This document shows positions 1-6,803 of a stretch of DNA of 17,963 nucleotides, in pieces. This DNA is from CAYSFW01 sp050329935. Lineage in GTDB: Bacteria; Pseudomonadota; Gammaproteobacteria; UWMA-0217. Where the stretch lies: the NCBI GenBank assembly GCA_050329935.1, contig JBHJOI010000033.1, positions 1 through 17,963 on the forward strand. The letters run 5' to 3'. The translations under genes and the position numbers were made by a program. The notes beneath the pieces are model-generated. The model made no database searches, was not told the origin of the DNA, and was given only the letters and a program-made list of their open reading frames with translations. Within the stretch, counting starts at the first letter, position 1; every line of letters begins with the position of its first letter.

Positions 1-71
1 GCCCGCGCGTCCAAGGCTGGGTCGACAACATCATGGACGTGCATCCCACGCGCTGGCTGTCGTTTCGGTGA
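1..71 (+). CDS. 3' end of an unidentified gene (partial)
   Basis: The reading frame beginning at base 3 stays open from the left edge and ends at the TGA at 69-71. The visible tail reads PRVQGWVDNIMDVHPTRWLSFR, split here as PRVQGWVDNIM then DVHPTRWLSFR. It has the mixed, tryptophan-containing composition of a real protein C-terminus, but only 22 residues are visible and I do not recognise the family. The gene runs toward the tungstate operon, so it converges with tupA. The 167 bp between the two stop codons (72-238) contain no ORF or terminator that I can support. Confidence 0.4.
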   Translation, partial: PRVQGWVDNIMDVHPTRWLSFR

Positions 72-238
72 ACGCCCCCCGCGCGGCGCGTGGTGATGAC
101 GTCAAACTGTCGCGCGCGGTGCGTTCGTCTGCGAGGCCAAGCAAAGCGGGCAGACGCTCGACACCTCCGGTTGGGATAAGGCGATGCTGCGCGCCCACGC
201 TCGTTTCAGTTTGGCCGTAGCCGCGAGACGCGATCGCG

Positions 239-1054
239 TCATTTGGCCGGTAACGGAAAAAATAGCTGTTCGCCGTTCAGCTTGAATGAGCTGATCGCGT
301 CGCGGCCGGCGTCGGAGGTGATCCAGGCGATGAATTTCTCCGCGGCGTCTTTTTTTACGTGCGGGTGTTTCGCCGGATTGACGAGCAGGACGCCGTAGGG
401 GTTGTACAGTCGCTCGTCGCCCGCCAGCACGATGGTGAGGTCCTGACGATTCTTGAACGAGGCCCAGGTGCCGCGGTCGGCGAGCGTGTAGGCGCCGATT
501 CCGGCGGCGATGTTCAAGGTCTGGCCCATACCCGCGCCGGCTTCCTTGTACCACGGCTTGCCCTTGGGCTCGACGCTGGCGTCCTTCCAGAAGCGCAGTT
601 CGGCCGCGTGGGTGCCGCTGTTGTCGCCGCGTGAGACGAATGGGGCGGCTTTGTCGGCGATTTGTTTGAACGCGGTCGCGGTGGCGCCGGCTTGCTTCAC
701 GCCGGCGGGGTCCGGTGTCGGGCCGATCAACACGAAGTCGTTGTACATCACGACCTTGCGGTAGGCGCCGTGGCCGTCCGCGACGAAGGCGTCTTCCTTG
801 GCGCGATCGTGGACCAGCAGCGCGTCGGCGTCGCCGCGTTTGCCAACGTCGAGCGCCTGCCCGGTGCCGAGCGCGACCACCTTGACCTTGATGCCGCTGG
901 CCTGCTCGAACAGCGGTAGGATGTGTCCAAACAAGCCTGAATTATCGGTCGAGGTCGTCGAGGCGAGCGTGATCGTTTCGGAGGCGGTCGCGAGCGAACC
1001 GAAGCCCAGTAGTGCGCCCAATACGAGTGCGGCACCTAGAACGCGATGGACCAT
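239..1054 (-). CDS. tupA: Tungstate-binding periplasmic protein (TupA family) of an ABC importer
   Basis: This 271-residue protein is the solute-binding component of a tungstate importer. Residues 1-24 form a Sec signal peptide, a hydrophobic run ending near LATAS. The mature part opens with ASTTSTDNSGL (31-41), matching the TTTS-type anion-binding motif of TupA (COG2998). It also carries SRGDNSGTHAAEL at 141-153; the Arg-Gly-Asp-x-Ser-Gly-Thr segment is typical of TupA and absent from ModA, which argues for tungstate over molybdate. The frame is open upstream to 1603, but ATG at 1054 is chosen because AAAGGAGA lies 6 bases before it and the signal peptide begins there. The start and Shine-Dalgarno sequence lie within the last 19 bases of tupC, so translation is probably coupled. 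It is the last gene of the aldehyde oxidoreductase operon. A ModA-like or other oxyanion specificity remains possible. Confidence 0.88.
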   Translation of the reverse strand: MVHRVLGAALVLGALLGFGSLATASETITLASTTSTDNSGLFGHILPLFEQASGIKVKVVALGTGQALDVGKRGDADALLVHDRAKEDAFVADGHGAYRKVVMYNDFVLIGPTPDPAGVKQAGATATAFKQIADKAAPFVSRGDNSGTHAAELRFWKDASVEPKGKPWYKEAGAGMGQTLNIAAGIGAYTLADRGTWASFKNRQDLTIVLAGDERLYNPYGVLLVNPAKHPHVKKDAAEKFIAWITSDAGRDAISSFKLNGEQLFFPLPAK

Positions 1055-1749
1055 GGCAGTTCTCCTTTGATGAAGTGTTGTGCGTCTGGCGATGCGGGAT
1101 GGGAAAAGAATCGTTGTACCGGTGAATGTTCGCGAACCTGGCCGCGGGCGATGAAGATTACGTCGTCGGCGAGGCGGTTGGCCTGCGCGAGATTGTGCGT
1201 GGTCATCAGGATCTTGGCGCCGTCGGTGCGAATCTGGCGGATGATGCGTTCGACCGCTTCCGCGCCCGAGGGATCGAGCGCCGCGGTCGGTTCGTCGAGC
1301 AACAACAATCGCGGTTCGGTGACCCAGGCGCGCGCCAGGGCGAGACGCTGACGTTCGCCGCCCGACAGATGCTTGGCGGGTTCCGGCCCGCGTTCGCCGA
1401 GGCCGACTTTGGCCAGCACCGCTTCCGCCCGGGCGCGGCGCTCGCGCCGGGCGACACCCATGGGTTTCAATGCGATCTCGACATTCGCGAGCAGGGAGGT
1501 TCGCAACACCATCGGCTGCTGAAAGACCATGTTGACGCCGAAGCGCGGCATTTCGCCACCCGCCCAATCGATCCTGCCAGCGTGGGGGCTGAGCAGTCCG
1601 CACAACAGTCGCAGCAGCACGCTCTTGCCGGCACCGTTCGGCCCGAGGATCACCGAAATGCCTTCGCCGTTCAGACTCAGTTGCAGGCCGTCGAGCACCT
1701 TGCGCCCGTTGGGCCGAAACTCGAGTTGTTCGATTCGAATCGGGAACAT
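1036..1749 (-). CDS. tupC: Tungstate ABC transporter ATP-binding protein
   Basis: This 237-residue ATPase energises the tungstate importer from the cytoplasmic side. Counting from ATG at 1749, it shows Walker A GPNGAGKS (36-43), the Q-loop FQQP (77-80), signature LSGGERQR (128-135), Walker B LLLLDEP (148-154) and the H-loop TTHN (183-186), a complete ABC set. The length is short and lacks the C-terminal molybdate-sensing (TOBE/MOP) domain of ModC, as expected for TupC. An ATG at 1785 would add 12 residues inside tupB, but neither start has a strong Shine-Dalgarno sequence. I prefer 1749, which sits 7 bases after the tupB stop. The 3' end overlaps tupA by 19 bases. Assignment to tungstate rests on the neighbours TupB and TupA. 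Confidence 0.85.
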   Translation of the reverse strand: MFPIRIEQLEFRPNGRKVLDGLQLSLNGEGISVILGPNGAGKSVLLRLLCGLLSPHAGRIDWAGGEMPRFGVNMVFQQPMVLRTSLLANVEIALKPMGVARRERRARAEAVLAKVGLGERGPEPAKHLSGGERQRLALARAWVTEPRLLLLDEPTAALDPSGAEAVERIIRQIRTDGAKILMTTHNLAQANRLADDVIFIARGQVREHSPVQRFFSHPASPDAQHFIKGELPWSIAF

Positions 1750-1756
1750 GGCGGGT

Positions 1757-2461
1757 TCAACCAAATCTACGCTCGGCCCACGCATGGAACAGGTGGGTCC
1801 CGGTGTTGAGCATCAGGATCACGCCGAGCAGCACGAGGCCGAGCGCGATCGCGAGCGGCAGGTCGCCCTTGCCGGTTTCGAGCGCGATCGCGGTGGTCAT
1901 GACCCGGGTCGCGCCTTCGATATTGCCGCCGACGATCATCACCGCGCCGACCTCGGTGATCGCGCGCGCGAGTCCAGCCAGCACCGCGATCAGCAGCGAA
2001 TGGCGGCAATCGTGCAATAGCGTGGTCACGCTTTGCCACCAACTGAAACGCAGCAACCGCAGTTCATCGGCGTAGCGTTGCCAGGCGTCGAGCACGACCT
2101 GACGGGTAATGGCGGCGATCAGCGGCACCACCAGAATCAGTTGCGCGATGATCATGGCTGGCGGCGAGTAGAGCAGACCCCAGTCGCCGAACGGGCCGGA
2201 GCGCGACAGCAGCAGATAGACAACCACGCCGACCACCACCGACGGTAATCCCATCAAGGTGTTCAACAGCACGACGCTGACCTGCCGCCCCGGAAAATCG
2301 CCAACCGCGAGCGCCGCGCCGAGCGGCAGGCCGATCAACGCCCCCAGCACCACCGCCGAGCCGCTGACTTGGAGCGATAGCCACACGATTTCCAGTACCC
2401 GCGCGTCGAGTGTCGCGAGCAGCGCGATCGCTTCGCGCAGGGTGTCGGAAAAGCCGATCAT
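1757..2461 (-). CDS. tupB: Tungstate ABC transporter permease
   Basis: This 234-residue inner-membrane permease should form the tungstate channel. About five hydrophobic segments are visible, near residues 20-50, 60-82, 98-118, 155-180 and 205-225. The segment RAITEVGAVMIVGGNIEG near 166-183 corresponds to the EAA loop that contacts the ATPase and is typical of the ModB/TupB/CysTW permease group. The gene follows the 103-residue unknown after a 48-bp gap and is followed at once by tupC. The order B-C-A here differs from the usual A-B-C. ATG at 2461 has no strong Shine-Dalgarno sequence, so translation may depend on coupling or weak initiation. The family is secure; the substrate is inferred from TupA and the aldehyde oxidoreductase context. 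Confidence 0.85.
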   Translation of the reverse strand: MIGFSDTLREAIALLATLDARVLEIVWLSLQVSGSAVVLGALIGLPLGAALAVGDFPGRQVSVVLLNTLMGLPSVVVGVVVYLLLSRSGPFGDWGLLYSPPAMIIAQLILVVPLIAAITRQVVLDAWQRYADELRLLRFSWWQSVTTLLHDCRHSLLIAVLAGLARAITEVGAVMIVGGNIEGATRVMTTAIALETGKGDLPLAIALGLVLLGVILMLNTGTHLFHAWAERRFG

Positions 2462-2509
2462 GACGGTGGGTTGAGCGCGGGATGGCGAACATGCCGGTGT
2501 CGGTCGATG

Positions 2510-2821
2510 TCAACCTCCGCCGCGTTGCATCGCGAAATCGAGCCGCGCGAGCAAGCGTTTGAACGCGCTCGCGTCGCCGCGCACGCATTCGTAGCTGACC
2601 CATTGCAGTGGCAGCACGAGCGCGCCGAGGCGGCGTTCGCCAAACGGGCGGACGCGGATCACCAGATCCGCGTCGTCGCTCGCGACCTCGAAGCGATCGG
2701 CGGCGGTTTGCGTGACCGCCCCGGGTGCGGCGAGCCGAAGGCCGTGCGTGAATTCGTTCACGCTGGCCGCGACCTCACGTTCGATCACCAACGGATTCGG
2801 CCGTGCCGCCTCCGCCGCCAT
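2510..2821 (-). CDS. Unrecognised 103-residue protein in the AOR operon, C-terminal Gly-Gly-Gly
   Basis: I do not recognise this small soluble protein. Its ATG at 2821 shares the A with the TGA of the upstream moaD-like gene (a TGATG junction), which strongly supports it as a real, translationally coupled gene. A TTG one codon earlier is an alternative. The N-terminal half is alanine-rich and charged. The C-terminal half, with segments such as LVIRVRPFGERRLGALVLPL and FKRLLARLDFAMQRGGG, suggests alternating strand and helix. There is no signal peptide, cysteine cluster or membrane segment; one Cys lies near residue 78. It ends in Arg-Gly-Gly-Gly, reminiscent of sulfur-carrier tails, and follows a gene that also ends in Gly-Gly. 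The position between cofactor and tungstate-uptake genes suggests a role in tungsten-cofactor maturation or AOR assembly, which is inference only. Confidence 0.8.
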   Translation of the reverse strand: MAAEAARPNPLVIEREVAASVNEFTHGLRLAAPGAVTQTAADRFEVASDDADLVIRVRPFGERRLGALVLPLQWVSYECVRGDASAFKRLLARLDFAMQRGGG

Positions 2822-3075
2822 CAACCCCCCGCGACCGGTGGCCAGACCGAAAGCTCGTCGTGCTCGGTCAAGGTTCGAGTCGCGCGTTGCTCGGGGGGCA
2901 CGAACACGCCGTTGATCAACACCAGATGGGCACTTTTCTCGGGGATCTTGTAACGCTCGATCAAGGCCGCGACGGTGGTCTCGGGGGTGACGTCGAGTTC
3001 CATCGTGTTGGTCCTGCGCGCCTCGGCCGGCAGGTAATCCGACAGGTTCGCGAACAGTTTGAACAATACCCTCAT
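2821..3075 (-). CDS. MoaD/ThiS-like sulfur carrier protein
   Basis: This 84-residue protein has the size and pattern of the ubiquitin-like MoaD/ThiS fold. It starts with a beta strand (MRVLFKLFANLSDYLP), has a central helix around TTVAALIERYKI, shows the strand VLINGVFVPPE, continues through LTEHDELSVWPPV, and ends in Ala-Gly-Gly. The terminal Gly-Gly is the site that MoeB-like enzymes adenylate and thiocarboxylate so the carrier can donate sulfur to the pterin dithiolene. The start overlaps the reductase stop in an ATGA junction (3072-3075) and the stop overlaps the next start. No moaE or moeB is visible here, so it would need partners encoded elsewhere. In this operon it most likely serves the tungsten-pterin cofactor specifically, but a structural role in AOR is also conceivable. 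Confidence 0.83.
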   Translation of the reverse strand: MRVLFKLFANLSDYLPAEARRTNTMELDVTPETTVAALIERYKIPEKSAHLVLINGVFVPPEQRATRTLTEHDELSVWPPVAGG

Positions 3076-4325
3076 GCCGCCGCCTGTGCCGCGCCGAGGT
3101 AAGCCTGCATAAAACCGGTCGGATTCTCGATCAGGGCGTCGCGCCGCGCGCCGAGTTTGACCCTGCCTTGAATCAGTCCGCGTAACACGCCAATGTGCTC
3201 GGTCCAGCCGATCGCCGTGGCGCCGATCAGCACGTCGTCACTGAATTGCAGGCTCAAGTAGCGGTAGTTTTCCTCGTCGACCATTTCCACGCCGCAGCCG
3301 CCCGACTCGGGTGAAACGCCGTGCCAATGACCGAACGAGGTTGAAATCAGTCCAAGCGTGTCCAGCACGTTGATCGCGAGGCTGCCGGGCGAGCGTGTGC
3401 TTCCGCCGGCCATGTTGGTCGCGGCGATCCGGGCCTGATCGGCGGCGTTCGGCTGAATGGCGTTCAGTTCGCGGGTGTGGGTATGGAAGTCCTCACTTTC
3501 GGTCACATCGCCCGCCGCGTAGATGTCCGGCAGGCTGGTGCGCATGAACGCGTCGACGAACACGCCGCGTTCGTAGTACACCCCGGAACCCTTGAGGAAA
3601 ATCACGTTGGGGCGGACCCCGGCGGCACAGATCACGAGATCGGTCTCGATCGTGGTGCCGTTGTCCAGTCGCGCCCGCAGCGCGCCGTCGGTCGCCTCGA
3701 TCTGGTCGACACGGGCATTGACATGCACTCGCACGCCCTTGTGTTCGACCCAGCGCTTGATCATCGCGCCGGCATTCGCGGTCATCATGCGCGGCACCAT
3801 CCGGTCGTACATTTCGACGACGGTGAGTTCGACGCCGCGCGCGGCCAGTGCCTCCATGATGATGCAGCCGATGAAGCCGGCGCCGAGTTGCAGCACGCGT
3901 GAACCCGGTTGTGCCCGGGCGACGATCGCGCGCGCGTCGGCCAGGGTCCAGCAGGTATGCACGCCGGGTAGGTCGATGCCCTCGATGGGCGGTTGGATTG
4001 GGTGCGAGCCGGTCGCGATCAGCAGTCGGTCGTAAGTCAGGGTCTCGCCGTTGTCGAGGCGAACCGCGTGTTGCTCGGGTATCACCTGCTCAACGCGGGC
4101 GACCACGAGTCCGATATTCAAGGCGGCGTAATGGTCGTCGCGCTTGCGCAGATGGGTGCCGCGTTCGTCGATGTTGCCCATCAACAGGTAGGGAATCGCC
4201 ATCCGCGAGTAGGGCGGTTCAGGCTCGTCACCGATGAGGGTGATCGCGTCATCGGGCCGCGCCTTGCGCAGGGTCTCGGCGGCGACCACGCCGGTCGGGC
4301 CATTGCCGATAATGATGTGATGCAT
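3072..4325 (-). CDS. aorC: FAD-dependent NAD(P)H oxidoreductase, AOR reductase subunit (AorC-like)
   Basis: This 417-residue flavoprotein belongs to the two-dinucleotide-domain pyridine nucleotide-disulfide reductase class. Visible motifs are the N-terminal FAD-binding GNGPTG (7-12), LLIATGS (101-107), a second Rossmann loop GAGFIG (148-153) for NAD(P)H, CAAGVRPN (233-240), and the FAD-contacting YAAGDV (269-274). There is no redox-active CxxxxC pair, so it resembles NADH:rubredoxin or ferredoxin reductases, not disulfide reductases. The C-terminal third probably contains the dimerisation or docking region. Placed after the Fe-S and tungsten subunits, it matches the AorC role of passing electrons from aldehyde oxidation to NAD+ (or the reverse). 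A Shine-Dalgarno GAGGT precedes the ATG at 4325. The symbol is assigned by synteny with the Aromatoleum AOR system. Confidence 0.82.
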   Translation of the reverse strand: MHHIIIGNGPTGVVAAETLRKARPDDAITLIGDEPEPPYSRMAIPYLLMGNIDERGTHLRKRDDHYAALNIGLVVARVEQVIPEQHAVRLDNGETLTYDRLLIATGSHPIQPPIEGIDLPGVHTCWTLADARAIVARAQPGSRVLQLGAGFIGCIIMEALAARGVELTVVEMYDRMVPRMMTANAGAMIKRWVEHKGVRVHVNARVDQIEATDGALRARLDNGTTIETDLVICAAGVRPNVIFLKGSGVYYERGVFVDAFMRTSLPDIYAAGDVTESEDFHTHTRELNAIQPNAADQARIAATNMAGGSTRSPGSLAINVLDTLGLISTSFGHWHGVSPESGGCGVEMVDEENYRYLSLQFSDDVLIGATAIGWTEHIGVLRGLIQGRVKLGARRDALIENPTGFMQAYLGAAQAAA

Positions 4326-4348
4326 GGGTTACCTCGGCTTGAACAGGG

Positions 4349-4376
4349 CGACGCCGGCGCGAACGCGCCGGCGTCG
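4349..4376 (-). promoter_or_regulatory. Strong intercistronic RNA hairpin between aorB and aorC
   Basis: The arms CGACGCCGGCGC (4349-4360) and GCGCCGGCGTCG (4365-4376) are perfectly complementary over 12 bp around a four-base loop. In the minus-strand transcript the hairpin starts 13 bases after the aorB stop and ends 23 bases before the aorC start. No U-run follows it in that direction, so it is unlikely to be a full intrinsic terminator. A partial attenuator, or a 3' stabiliser for the aorAB part of the mRNA, fits better. The inverted repeat is plain in the sequence; the function is inference. Confidence 0.6.
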
Positions 4377-4389
4377 AGTCGATGGCGAA

Positions 4390-6237
4390 TCAGAGACCGA
4401 GCCGTGACAAGGTCTCGCCGGTGGGCACGCCGTTGGTGTCCCAGCCACGTACCTGGTAGTACTCGGGCTTCATCTTGTCGATGCCGGAGACCAGACCCTT
4501 GGCGGGGCCGGTCTTGGCGACCTCGGTCTTGAGCCGGATCGGCAGGTCGTCGTCCTTGGCGGTGAGGCCCGCGGCCAGGTTGAATTGCCGCTCCATGTTC
4601 CAGATCCGCTCGCCGGCGGCCATCAGTTTGTCCATCGTCCAGTCGCCCTCGCAGGCGGCGTCGATCTGCGGTTGGATGTCGGCCACGGTCCACGCGAACG
4701 AGGTGAACAGGCACAGGCCGGAGGAGTCGAACACCGCGGTCGCGTCCTGAAACGCCTTGACGAGATCAGCCTTGCCATCGGTGGTCAGCGGATCGGTCTT
4801 GACCGGAATGCCCAGCACCTCGGAGGCGACGGTGTACGAACGCAGGTGGCAGGCGCCGCGGTTCGAGGTGGCGTAGGTCAGGCCCATGCCCTGAATGCCG
4901 CGCGGATCGTAAGCCGGAAACTCCTGCTTCTTCACCGTCATCGACAGTTCGGGATGGCCATACTTTTCGCATAGTCGCGCCGACCCGAGGCCGATCTCGG
5001 GGCCGAACCCGCGTCCCTCGGCCGTCTGGTGGGCGAAATCGATCAATGCACGGGCCGAGCCGAACGGGGCGTCGGTGCCGAGTTGCTCCGCGCTCAGGAC
5101 GCCCATCGTGTACAGCTCCATCACCGCGCCGATGGTGGCACCGAACGAGATCGGGTCCATCCCGTCCTCGTTGCAGATCATGTTGGCGACGGTCAACGCC
5201 TCGAGGTCGTCAACACCGTTGGCGGCACCGAGCGACCAGGCGTTCTCATATTCGAGACCGCCGGTCGCGCCCCAGTATTTCGGGTTGTTTTCGACGCTCC
5301 AGTGGTTCTTGTCGACCTGGGAAATCCGGCCGCAGGCGATGGTGCAACCGAAGCAGGCGGCGTTGGTGACGAGGTTCGACTTGCCGTCGCTTGGCCGCTT
5401 TTCGTGCATCGCCTCGCCCGAGATGTTGCGCGCGCCTTCGAACTGCACGTCGCGCGAATTGCGGGTCGGTAGCGCGCCGATTTCGTTGATCACGTTCATC
5501 AGTACCTGGGTGCCGTAGGTGGGCAGGCCCTGACCGGTGACCGCGTTGTCGGCGAGGATCTTTTTCTTCTCGGTCGTTACCTTCATGAATTGGCGGAAGT
5601 CCTTGATGCCGCCAACGCCTTTCGTGCCGCGAATCGCGAGCGCCTTCAGGTTCTTGGAACCCATGACCGCGCCGACGCCGGAGCGGCCGGCGGCACGATG
5701 CAGGTCGTTGACGATACAGGCGTACAACACACCGTTCTCACCGGCGCGGCCGATCGACGAAACGCGGATCTGCGGATCGTGATGGTCTTTCTTGATCTGC
5801 TCCTCGGTGTGCCAGGTGGTGGTGCCCCAAAGGTGCGAGGCGTCGCGCAACTCGGCGGTATCGTCCTGAATCCAGAGATAAACGGGCTTCGACGATCTGC
5901 CCTCGCAGATCACCATGTCCCAACCCGCCATTTTCATCTCGGCGCCGACGTAGCCGCCCGAGTTCGAACAGGCGATGGCGCCGGTCAGCGGGCCCTTGGT
6001 GACAACCGAGTAGCGGCCGCCGGTCGAGGCCATCGTCCCGGTCAGCGGGCCGGTGCAGAAAATCAGTTTATTTTCCGGTGCCAATGGATCAACGGTGGCG
6101 TCGACTTCCTCGACGAAGTACTTGGTCGCGAGGCCGCGCTGCCCCAGATACTGTTGCGCCCACTCCATGTTGAGTGGTTCGGTGGTGCAGGTGCCGGTGC
6201 CGAGGTTGACCCGCAGAATCTTTCTTGCCCATGCCAT
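4390..6237 (-). CDS. aorB: Tungsten-containing aldehyde:ferredoxin oxidoreductase, catalytic subunit (AorB-like)
   Basis: This 615-residue enzyme should oxidise aldehydes to carboxylic acids using a bis-pyranopterin tungsten centre plus one [4Fe-4S] cluster. The length matches the AOR family (about 605-620). N-terminal pterin-domain hallmarks are STGGRYSVVTKGPLTG (71-86) and AGRSGVGAVMGSKNLKA (183-199). Cluster ligands are CFGCTIAC (C295, C298, C302) and C509 in DSSGLC; DPRG (444-447) and GACHLRSY (461-468) are also characteristic. The frame is open for 91 more codons through the upstream gene, but ATG at 6237 is right: the family N-terminus MAWARKILRVNLGTG begins there, and TGAGGAG, which contains the stop of aorA, lies 9 bases before it. 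The bacterial subtype with AorA and AorC partners links aldehyde oxidation to NAD+ or ferredoxin. The cofactor could be molybdenum, but the adjacent tup genes argue for tungsten. Confidence 0.94.
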   Translation of the reverse strand: MAWARKILRVNLGTGTCTTEPLNMEWAQQYLGQRGLATKYFVEEVDATVDPLAPENKLIFCTGPLTGTMASTGGRYSVVTKGPLTGAIACSNSGGYVGAEMKMAGWDMVICEGRSSKPVYLWIQDDTAELRDASHLWGTTTWHTEEQIKKDHHDPQIRVSSIGRAGENGVLYACIVNDLHRAAGRSGVGAVMGSKNLKALAIRGTKGVGGIKDFRQFMKVTTEKKKILADNAVTGQGLPTYGTQVLMNVINEIGALPTRNSRDVQFEGARNISGEAMHEKRPSDGKSNLVTNAACFGCTIACGRISQVDKNHWSVENNPKYWGATGGLEYENAWSLGAANGVDDLEALTVANMICNEDGMDPISFGATIGAVMELYTMGVLSAEQLGTDAPFGSARALIDFAHQTAEGRGFGPEIGLGSARLCEKYGHPELSMTVKKQEFPAYDPRGIQGMGLTYATSNRGACHLRSYTVASEVLGIPVKTDPLTTDGKADLVKAFQDATAVFDSSGLCLFTSFAWTVADIQPQIDAACEGDWTMDKLMAAGERIWNMERQFNLAAGLTAKDDDLPIRLKTEVAKTGPAKGLVSGIDKMKPEYYQVRGWDTNGVPTGETLSRLGL

Positions 6238-6250
6238 GATTGGATACTCC

Positions 6251-6730
6251 TCAAGCGTTGGCGCGTGGTTGGGTGTCGGTGCGTCCGGCCCAGGCACGCA
6301 TCCTGTCGAGCCCGGTCCAGTCCGCGTCGACGTAGGTGATGGCGCCGGTGGGGCAGGCCTCGGCGCAGGCGGGATTACCCTCGCATAGGTCGCATTTCTG
6401 TACTTTGCCGAGGTCGTGCACGTAGTTGATGGTGCCAAACGGGCAGGCGATGGTGCAGACCTTGCAGCCGACGCAGGTGTCCTCGAGAACCATTTTCGCG
6501 CCGGTCGCACGGTCGATCACGATCGCTTCGACCGGGCAGGCATGCAGACACCAAGCCTCGGCGCACTGGGTGCAGGTGTAAGGCACCTTACGCCCGGCCT
6601 CCTCGAAATTGAAGATCTTGATCCGCGACTTGGCGATATTGAAAACCCCATGATTCTCGTACGAACAAGCCATCTCGCATTGCAGACAGCCGGTACACTT
6701 GCCGGGGTCGATGTTCAAAGATTTTTGCAT
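6251..6730 (-). CDS. aorA: Four-cluster [4Fe-4S] electron-transfer subunit (AorA-like)
   Basis: This 159-residue polyferredoxin carries 16 cysteines in four clean sets: C12/15/18/22, C53/56/61/65, C86/89/92/96 and C113/116/122/126. Each can bind one [4Fe-4S] cluster, giving the HycB/DmsB-like layout. It is predicted to relay electrons between the tungsten subunit and the flavin subunit. There is no signal peptide, so the complex should be cytoplasmic. The ATG at 6730 is preceded by AAAGGAGA at 10 bases. It is the first gene of the operon and its stop codon is embedded in the Shine-Dalgarno sequence of aorB, implying coupled synthesis. In the Aromatoleum system the AorA and AorB equivalents polymerise into filaments. 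Whether this protein does so cannot be read from the sequence, although it has a 20-30-residue polar tail after the last cluster. Confidence 0.88.
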   Translation of the reverse strand: MQKSLNIDPGKCTGCLQCEMACSYENHGVFNIAKSRIKIFNFEEAGRKVPYTCTQCAEAWCLHACPVEAIVIDRATGAKMVLEDTCVGCKVCTIACPFGTINYVHDLGKVQKCDLCEGNPACAEACPTGAITYVDADWTGLDRMRAWAGRTDTQPRANA

Positions 6731-6768
6731 CCTCGATCTCCTTTGAAACGGGTGGGGGTGAACGATTG

Positions 6769-6799
6769 TTGGTGTGTGAATGACTGACTGTTATATATA
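6769..6799. promoter_or_regulatory. Shared divergent promoter region aorA / moeA
   Basis: The 73 bp between aorA and moeA contain an isolated AT block TATATATA at 6792-6799 in very GC-rich surroundings. On the plus strand, TTGGTG (6769-6774), a 17-base spacer and TATATA (6792-6797) make a plausible sigma-70 promoter, with initiation expected near 6804. On the minus strand the same block reads TATATATAAC and could serve as the -10 of the aor operon; its -35 (near 6817-6822) is poor. No clear ModE- or FNR-type palindrome is present, and the space is too short for a Moco-type riboswitch. Confidence 0.45.
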
Positions 6800-6803
6800 G
6801 ATA

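Noticed and set aside
227..240. Palindrome GACGCGATCGCGTC as a terminator for tupA
   Set aside because: It overlaps the tupA stop codon, has no room for a loop without losing pairs, and no U-run follows on the minus strand.
1055..1603. In-frame N-terminal extension of tupA, giving a 454-residue protein
   Set aside because: It runs antisense-frame through tupC, has Arg/Pro-rich shadow composition, and the signal peptide plus a strong ribosome binding site mark 1054 as the start.
5590..6339. Plus-strand open frame of 249 codons opposite aorB
   Set aside because: Ala/Gly/Arg-rich shadow with no ribosome binding site or motifs; aorB is certain on the other strand.
6238..6510. 91-codon in-frame N-terminal extension of aorB
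   Set aside because: It overlaps aorA in another frame, has Pro/Thr-rich shadow composition, and the family N-terminus and Shine-Dalgarno sequence point to 6237.
6731..6803. Molybdenum/tungsten cofactor riboswitch before aorA or moeA
   Set aside because: The whole intergenic region is 73 bp, too short for the known Moco RNA motif plus expression platform, and no matching structure is visible.
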